Shown here: piece by piece, positions 16,201 through 20,430 of the stretch
Layout of the letters: each line of letters opens with the position of its first letter
How positions within the stretch are numbered: the stretch's first letter is position 1
Assembly: GCA_022508635.1 (NCBI GenBank)
Contig: JAFLUV010000017.1
Span: forward strand, 1-20,430
Direction of reading: 5' to 3'
Origin: Prevotellaceae bacterium
GTDB lineage: Bacteria; Bacteroidota; Bacteroidia; Bacteroidales; Bacteroidaceae
Length of the DNA: 20,430 bases
Position numbers and translations under genes: made by a program
The notes under the pieces: model-generated
Seen by the model: the letters and a program-made list of their open reading frames with translations, nothing else
Databases searched by the model: none
Told to the model about the DNA's origin: nothing

Positions 16201-19200
16201 CAGCCAGTCCAGTCGTTGTCATACTTTGTGCCGGGGTTCTTGATACCGATGGTCAGCTTGCCGTCCTCGCCTACAACGCCAATCGTATAGACGGGATAGC
16301 GGCCTGCATTGGCAGCGGCAGCCATACCGGTCTCACCCTGAGTAACGTAACCAACGAGGGTTGCATAGTCGTCGCTGGTGGAGTAGCCATCATCGTAGAT
16401 GGCAAGGTCGTGTGCACCTGCACCATGAAGGTTACAGTTCACCTGATCAATGGTATCGTTCACAAGAACCATGTCCTCATATACGGTGGGGAAATAGTTG
16501 AAGTTGCCGTTAGCATAGATACCGGCAGCATAGTTCACGCCATAGCGGTTGTTGCTGGGACGGAAGGCAGCGTGTGTACCGATGAGGTAGTAGCCGGGCT
16601 TCAGGCCTTCTACTGTCTGGTACTGGTCACCTGTCTTATTCCAAGCCTCAACGCCAACAACGTTCTTGCCAGTCTCGCTCTTTACTCTGCCAGTGCCTGT
16701 ACCGAATCCGTCCGTCCACTTAGCCGTTGCACCCTCGCTGAAGTCATAGTTAGCGAAAAGGTTGCTCACGTCAGAGCCGGGCATGTATCCGCTGGCAATG
16801 GCTGTCTGGAGCCATTCGGTGACGCGTGCTGTCTCAGCCTCGATCTCCTTGGCTGTAGCGGTGTGCGTCTCCTTGATGTACTCGTATGTACCGAGCGTGT
16901 TGTTCTCGTCGGGAGCATCGTTCTCGTCAAGGTAGTAGGCAAGAGCGTCGCGTTCGTCACCCTCGAAGTCGTCATGACTTTCGAGATATGCCTTGATCTC
17001 CTCGCACTTGTCGATGTAGGTCTTATAGACAGCAGCGTTGTCGCTAACTTGCTTCTTGGCATCGTTCATGTCGTCGATGGCATCAGCCAGTTCGTCGAGG
17101 GTGCTGCTTTCGGTCAGCTTGCCAAGAATGTCCTCGTACTCATCGAGTATGGACTGTGTTGCGATTGTCTCGCTGACAGCTTCCTTCTCATATTCCTGAA
17201 TCTCTGAAGCTACGCTTTTAAGTTCGTCGTCGTTAGAAACGGAGAAATACTTTTCAGCAGCGAAGATAACGGCTCCGTGTGCAGGATCGGGGAAAGGATA
17301 CATATCCTCGTCGATTCTCTGGAACCAGTAGCCCGTGCGGAACTGGCTTCCGTTGGCGCGCCATGCCAGTGCGCCGCTCATAAAGTCTTCTTCCGTGACG
17401 GTGGGAACCTGCGTACCATATCGGGCGTAGCAGTTGGTTATCTTCACGTTGCTGCCTCCACCGGAGCGTGCAAAGTAGTGAGCATCATCTTGGGTTCCCT
17501 CTACGCTACCCACTGCATAGCAGTTCGTAACGTCGGCATAGCTGCCAAGCCAGCCGGAGAATGAGCCGTTCTCCTTTGAACCATATACGTTGCCGACCAT
17601 GCCGCAGTTGTCAATAGTGACGTGGCAGGCTGAGTTCATGACGCAACCGAATACGCCGGAGGCGTTGGGACCGCCAACGGCAGTGACATCGCCACACATC
17701 ATGACACCTGAGATCTTGACGTGACCCGCCCAAGCTGCGGTCATGCCGACCAAGCCGAGGTATCCGCGACCTGTGAAGCTACAGCTTTCATCGAGCACTA
17801 CGTTCTTAATATATACGCCTTCTGCTGCGCGTGCTTCAGCATCACCGATGCCGCCGTATCTGGCAGACGGCAGGCTGTTCATGACACCGATGAGACCTAC
17901 GCCGTTGGTGTTGGGCATGTCAACAACGAGGTTGCTGATGACGTGATACTGACCGTCGAAGTTGCCATAGAAGGGAGTCACTTCATTACCAATCTGTACC
18001 CAGCGCTCGCTGTGGCCGTCCATGTCAATGTCGTCAACCAGACGTGCGTTGGCGTTGAGGTGCGTGCTTGCATAGTTTGCCCACCATGCAAGCTCTGTGC
18101 CGTTGCTGATCTCGTACCAGCCGTCGACGGGAGTCATGAAGTCTTCCTGCAGGCTGTTACAGTTGTCGCAGAAGCCCTCGCTGTTATACTGGTGAGGAGG
18201 TATGGTTACGTCGTTGGGCGTATTGCTGAAGGTTACGTTGCCCTCGGGCAGACCGTCGCAGCGATAGCTTGCTGCGTTGGCATAGACGATTGCGCCGTCC
18301 TTCTTGATAGGCATGGGATAGGGGTCTGTGCCGATCTTCTGGAAGAAGCGTTCCAGACCGGTCTCACTGCTGTTCAGGGCGAATGCGAGTGCGCCGCTTT
18401 CTACATCGTTGTGATTCTCTATGACTGTATACTTGCTGGCATCACTGCCGTCGCCATACTCGTTGATGGTGTAGACGTTGATGCAAGTAATGTTGCCAGG
18501 ATTACGCGAAATGGTCTTCGAGTCGCCATTGGCATAGTTGAGGGTGCCGATGAAGGCACTGTTCCTGATGGTTACCTGACCAGCGGACCAGCCTACGAGA
18601 CCTGCAAGGCACTCTGTGGCGTCTCCTTCCAGACCGTTGATGTCGCCGGCATAGATCACGTTCTCCATCATAACCTTTGAGTTTGCTACGCCCACAAGAC
18701 CGGCCGTCGTGTTGTCACCGGGATAGTTGGTATTGATGGTGATGTCCGAGAAGATGTTGCGGATTACGCAGTTGTCATTTTGAGTGTCCGAGGTGATGGA
18801 GCCTGCATACCGGCCATTGGTGGAAATGGTGCCGTGCATGATGATGTTTTCAATCGTACCCCCATGCACTCTGGGAAGCAAGGAGGCGCGATCTCCCATC
18901 TCGCTCATCTCAATGGTAATCGCATGACCCTCTCCGTCTACAGATCCGTGGAAGATGTTGCTTGCATTGAAAATATGGTGTCCAGGCTCTGCCTTGTATT
19001 CGATGTCATTGGTCAGTCTCATGCCGAAATAACCACCGTCATGGAGGCGGTTCAAGCCTTCGGCCAAGTCAAAGTCAGCTGCTGTGCTGATCAGGAAATA
19101 GCCCGTTGCGGCATCGCGCGTCAGGGCGTTTGTGTTGTACTTGCCGCAGACGGTGCAGATGCCGAACTTGTCGTATGTGTGTGTCGTAGCCTGTACGGAG

Positions 19201-20207
19201 CCTGAGTTGGAGAATGTGAGGTCGGCTTCGCTCTTGCCGTCACAGTCCGTTGCGCCGGAGGCATAGACCTGCTTGCCGCCGAAGATGGCGGGAACGGGGA
19301 AGTCGTCTACGCCTATCTCCTGCGCCCAGTTGATGCTGCTCTGGTCGGTGTTCAGCTGATAGCAGATGCGTCCGTCCTTCAGGTCCTCTGCGGAAACGAT
19401 GGTGACGCAATTTTCATTGTCGGTGCCCCACTTGTTGGTGGCATAGTTGTTGGTGCTGGCACCGCTGGGACGGTTCTCGTAGGGGTCTTCCAGATAGCTC
19501 TCCAGGTCGACTGTGCGGAGGCAACCGTCATGACGCCCGAGAGTGCCGCAGGCATTTGTGATGTCGAAGTTACTGCCGTCGCTGATGACAAGACAGTTGG
19601 TGATGTTCACGCCGACTCCGTCCACCCATCCGACGATGCCGCCGCAGGTCTGCGTCGCCGCGCCCTTGATGACGAACTTGGCGAGGGTGTTCTCGACCAG
19701 TGCGCCGGGATATGCCACTGCAAACACGCCGCCGTGGGTGCCATCGCCAACCTTGGCACTCTGTACGGTGACATCGACGTAGCAGTTGCGGGCTGTACCG
19801 CGAGACCATACGGCAATGCCTGCTGCATAGCTCTTGTCGGTGGTAATGGTACCCTGCACCTTCAGGTTCTGGATGATGGCAAGGGCTCCGACGTTGCGGA
19901 AGAGTGCCGAGCCGTTTTCGTTACCTGAATAGGTGTTGATTGTGATGGTATGTCCCTGGCCGTCGAACACGCCCTGGTAGTCGTAGGCCGCGCTACCGAT
20001 CATCGTGGCATCTATGCCCTTGTCGATGTCGGCCGTCAGGACTGCGCTGGCGTTGACATTACCATCATTCACAAGTTGCGCGAAGGCCTTCAGGTCTTCG
20101 GCAGTACCGATCTGGTAGACTCCGTTCACTTCGGACAGAGCCCACGCAGCTGTGGAGACAACGCTCAGCAGAGCGGTCAGACACAGATTCAGTAGTCTTT
20201 TACTCAT
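13296..20207 (-). CDS. Giant secreted multidomain protein: four GLUG-type modules, helical and binding-like domains, propeller-like region, C-terminal dockerin
   Basis: The 2303-residue protein has a Sec signal peptide (MSKRLLNLCLTALLSVVSTA, likely cleaved after AWA). Modules A (about 28-318), B (about 360-646), C (about 690-985) and D (about 1518-1788) each open with a G-Y-x-I/V-x-T-x-x-x-L phrase and an LTxDID line, then FDGQGHTI and GLUG-like GGIVGW repeats. Each closes with LNGSQ..WFQ.IGTD..P...G.IVY. This fits a secreted beta-solenoid. A-B and B-C are joined by Cys/His linkers. Residues 988-1140 are charged helices, 1145-1346 a carbohydrate-binding-like beta domain (YDFSEG...W, LKPGYYLIGTHA), and 1352-1440 helical again. 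A beta-sandwich (about 1793-1880) and a propeller-like region (about 1893-2240) follow. Two dockerin loops, DLNNDGKVDIAD (from 2253 and 2282), end the protein at NIMAQ. Function is unknown; adhesion or glycan binding is plausible. Confidence 0.85.
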   Translation of the reverse strand: MSKRLLNLCLTALLSVVSTAAWALSEVNGVYQIGTAEDLKAFAQLVNDGNVNASAVLTADIDKGIDATMIGSAAYDYQGVFDGQGHTITINTYSGNENGSALFRNVGALAIIQNLKVQGTITTDKSYAAGIAVWSRGTARNCYVDVTVQSAKVGDGTHGGVFAVAYPGALVENTLAKFVIKGAATQTCGGIVGWVDGVGVNITNCLVISDGSNFDITNACGTLGRHDGCLRTVDLESYLEDPYENRPSGASTNNYATNKWGTDNENCVTIVSAEDLKDGRICYQLNTDQSSINWAQEIGVDDFPVPAIFGGKQVYASGATDCDGKSEADLTFSNSGSVQATTHTYDKFGICTVCGKYNTNALTRDAATGYFLISTAADFDLAEGLNRLHDGGYFGMRLTNDIEYKAEPGHHIFNASNIFHGSVDGEGHAITIEMSEMGDRASLLPRVHGGTIENIIMHGTISTNGRYAGSITSDTQNDNCVIRNIFSDITINTNYPGDNTTAGLVGVANSKVMMENVIYAGDINGLEGDATECLAGLVGWSAGQVTIRNSAFIGTLNYANGDSKTISRNPGNITCINVYTINEYGDGSDASKYTVIENHNDVESGALAFALNSSETGLERFFQKIGTDPYPMPIKKDGAIVYANAASYRCDGLPEGNVTFSNTPNDVTIPPHQYNSEGFCDNCNSLQEDFMTPVDGWYEISNGTELAWWANYASTHLNANARLVDDIDMDGHSERWVQIGNEVTPFYGNFDGQYHVISNLVVDMPNTNGVGLIGVMNSLPSARYGGIGDAEARAAEGVYIKNVVLDESCSFTGRGYLGLVGMTAAWAGHVKISGVMMCGDVTAVGGPNASGVFGCVMNSACHVTIDNCGMVGNVYGSKENGSFSGWLGSYADVTNCYAVGSVEGTQDDAHYFARSGGGSNVKITNCYARYGTQVPTVTEEDFMSGALAWRANGSQFRTGYWFQRIDEDMYPFPDPAHGAVIFAAEKYFSVSNDDELKSVASEIQEYEKEAVSETIATQSILDEYEDILGKLTESSTLDELADAIDDMNDAKKQVSDNAAVYKTYIDKCEEIKAYLESHDDFEGDERDALAYYLDENDAPDENNTLGTYEYIKETHTATAKEIEAETARVTEWLQTAIASGYMPGSDVSNLFANYDFSEGATAKWTDGFGTGTGRVKSETGKNVVGVEAWNKTGDQYQTVEGLKPGYYLIGTHAAFRPSNNRYGVNYAAGIYANGNFNYFPTVYEDMVLVNDTIDQVNCNLHGAGAHDLAIYDDGYSTSDDYATLVGYVTQGETGMAAAANAGRYPVYTIGVVGEDGKLTIGIKNPGTKYDNDWTGWSAINVTYCGDAESGETSDALDKVLENMVARATTLVNHIANIDEAAALDPNYPAELRNALDAAVSEVNSASSAESKAALVEKFSGLFENIYEGKQAYIYLHNMASGIGWAEAANLALVEKDEDTGEYIETGEMLFNEDETEALFLTSSEMLNAYEEGAYSTEEALNPSMNNELLASILVPQDEEGYYLVGTPKQLAFFRAMSSYVDYNVKAKLTNDIDMSGIAMQPINRWDYSYRGEFDGQGHTVKNLYINYDDDQGRCGFFNTLDHATVKNLKLSGEYFSSQKYIGGLTGYTYGATIQNCEINITMHSSIVGDGTHGGVVGHNAGEGTVIENCIVNNTMLGEATNSCGGVCGWAGSAITVRNTLILSKDITISASSSNIVSRNPGNCTVSNVFYVKAWGDAAGTLATAEQLASGEITYRLNGSQSEEPAWFQTIGTDATPKLFDGDIVYYYGGKYINEKPNPQLNAFAYNLGANLRGSNVVVDFSLNAEAEAATINFYDGDKKVYSENVPAETLTAGAHSVSIDAAKLGADATSLDYDVEITSKGSLDALKMGESQKVYSPFGMAINNNPASKGFGQVLVAETRVEDYDGEYISSEKHGALFAFDAGFNPINAADGTPGFYGGLDIADETPLVVTGNFNFDLKDIRFTADGRLFVARAAGVSPSSVYELNPENLNEDWKPVFTGGELDEATGITYVGDEEQTRMAIGLAFEGQGEDLKMYVLGAQRSDGKSNVTDYNCSVYNLGTATEWSGAPSANFEPLDGVYTINPSHVGIHEDGQGGLWYVQYNNSVSADEPAIKHYNAEGKEDYSNISTITRGGKMATTADGRYIAIPMGTSRVVIYETNYVPRDNGMIFLEAKATVTTTETTVASLAFDYANNLYVASEASKTMSVYTIPGLSDNKFVTPGNGIGTAGPNGDLNNDGKVDIADAVVILNIMADGNNDAAADLNNDGKVDIADFVVILNIMAQ
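13297..13449 (-). repeat. Tandem dockerin type I calcium loops within the giant gene
   Basis: Two 22-residue copies (2253-2274 and 2282-2303) each contain DLNNDGKVDIAD, with Asp/Asn at loop positions 1, 3, 5, 9 and 12 and Gly at 6, followed by a helix VVILNIMA. All calcium ligands are present. They are joined by a short GNNDAAA-type linker and form the extreme C-terminus. Confidence 0.88.
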
Positions 20208-20274
20208 AGAATGTTTTGTTTAGTTAATAAATAGGTTAATTATGTTTATTTTGTTCAATTTGTTCGTGTTTTAA

Positions 20275-20297
20275 GTGCAAATCGTGCGCTTTTGCAC
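20275..20297 (-). promoter_or_regulatory. Hairpin at the predicted 5' end of the giant mRNA
   Basis: Seven-base arms GTGCAAA (20275-20281) and TTTGCAC (20291-20297) surround a 9-base loop. Taking the promoter at 20310-20340, this would be the first structure of the roughly 95-base leader. It could protect the 5' end or act as a control element. The role is inferred. Confidence 0.4.
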
Positions 20298-20309
20298 ACA
20301 AATATTTAG

Positions 20310-20340
20310 CAAAGATAGCAGAAAATCCCATTCCGTCAAA
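20310..20340 (-). promoter_or_regulatory. Bacteroidetes promoter for the giant gene
   Basis: On the minus strand TATCTTTG (20310-20317) is an exact TAnnTTTG -7 box. TTTG (20337-20340) lies upstream with exactly 19 bases between, matching the Bacteroidetes -33/-7 consensus. Transcription should start near 20303, giving a leader of about 95 bases. This is the best promoter match in the window. Confidence 0.8.
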
Positions 20341-20371
20341 GCTTTTGGGAGAAAATTTTGTACAAAAGCTT
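20339..20371 (-). promoter_or_regulatory. Candidate operator upstream of the giant gene
   Basis: A perfect 9-base inverted repeat, AAGCTTTTG (20339-20347) and CAAAAGCTT (20363-20371), has a 15-base spacer containing AAAATTTT at almost the same centre of symmetry. It touches the -33 box, so a bound dimeric regulator could affect promoter use. A separate perfect palindrome, ACGAATTCGT, lies further upstream at 20389-20398. No regulator gene is visible in the window. Confidence 0.4.
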
Positions 20372-20430
20372 AAAATAACGTGAGTTCGACGAATTCGTGT
20401 TACATAAGGAAACATAGGTTCGTGAGGCGC

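Noticed and set aside
13296..20207. CRISPR-like or short tandem DNA repeats
   Set aside because: The repeated pattern is at the protein level, with irregular spacing and diverged DNA, as expected for GLUG modules.

Overview
The window looks like chromosome of a Bacteroidales bacterium, most likely Prevotella or a close relative. Promoter-like sites follow the Bacteroidetes TAnnTTTG type rather than the E. coli type. Most genes lack a clear Shine-Dalgarno. The gene set (OstA-like protein beside two parvulin chaperones and mutL, GLUG/dockerin surface protein, Tat-exported ferredoxin-type aldo/keto reductase) is typical of the group. No sequence search was run, so the taxon is an inference.

Layout. 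(1) 1-3085, minus strand: a two-gene redox unit. A membrane polyferredoxin that looks like NapH joined to NapG is followed by a Tat-signal, lipobox-bearing aldo/keto reductase with a C-terminal ferredoxin part. A strong hairpin terminator closes the unit. (2) 3086-3330: a divergent intergenic region with a promoter for each side. (3) 3331-11584, plus strand: guaB, then an envelope-biogenesis run of two parvulin prolyl isomerases (the second SurA-like), an OstA-like LPS transport protein and a small tail-anchored protein, then mutL. Spacing is tight, with 4-base stop/start overlaps on either side of the OstA-like gene. (4) 11652-12740: trpS, with a hairpin ahead of it and an intrinsic terminator behind it. 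(5) 12815-13180, minus strand: a small YccF-family membrane protein. (6) 13296-20207, minus strand: one 2303-residue secreted protein filling a third of the window, with a textbook Bacteroidetes promoter, a candidate operator upstream and a very stable terminator downstream.

How the genes work together. The parvulins, OstA-like protein and probably the small membrane protein serve outer-membrane protein folding and LPS delivery. guaB, mutL and trpS are housekeeping genes. The redox pair could carry electrons from the membrane to a periplasmic oxidoreductase. The giant protein repeats a ~300-residue GLUG module four times, interrupted by helical and binding-like domains. It ends in a propeller-like region and a two-loop dockerin. 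It is the main accessory feature, and its function is unknown. No tRNA, rRNA, CRISPR array, insertion sequence or phage gene was found.
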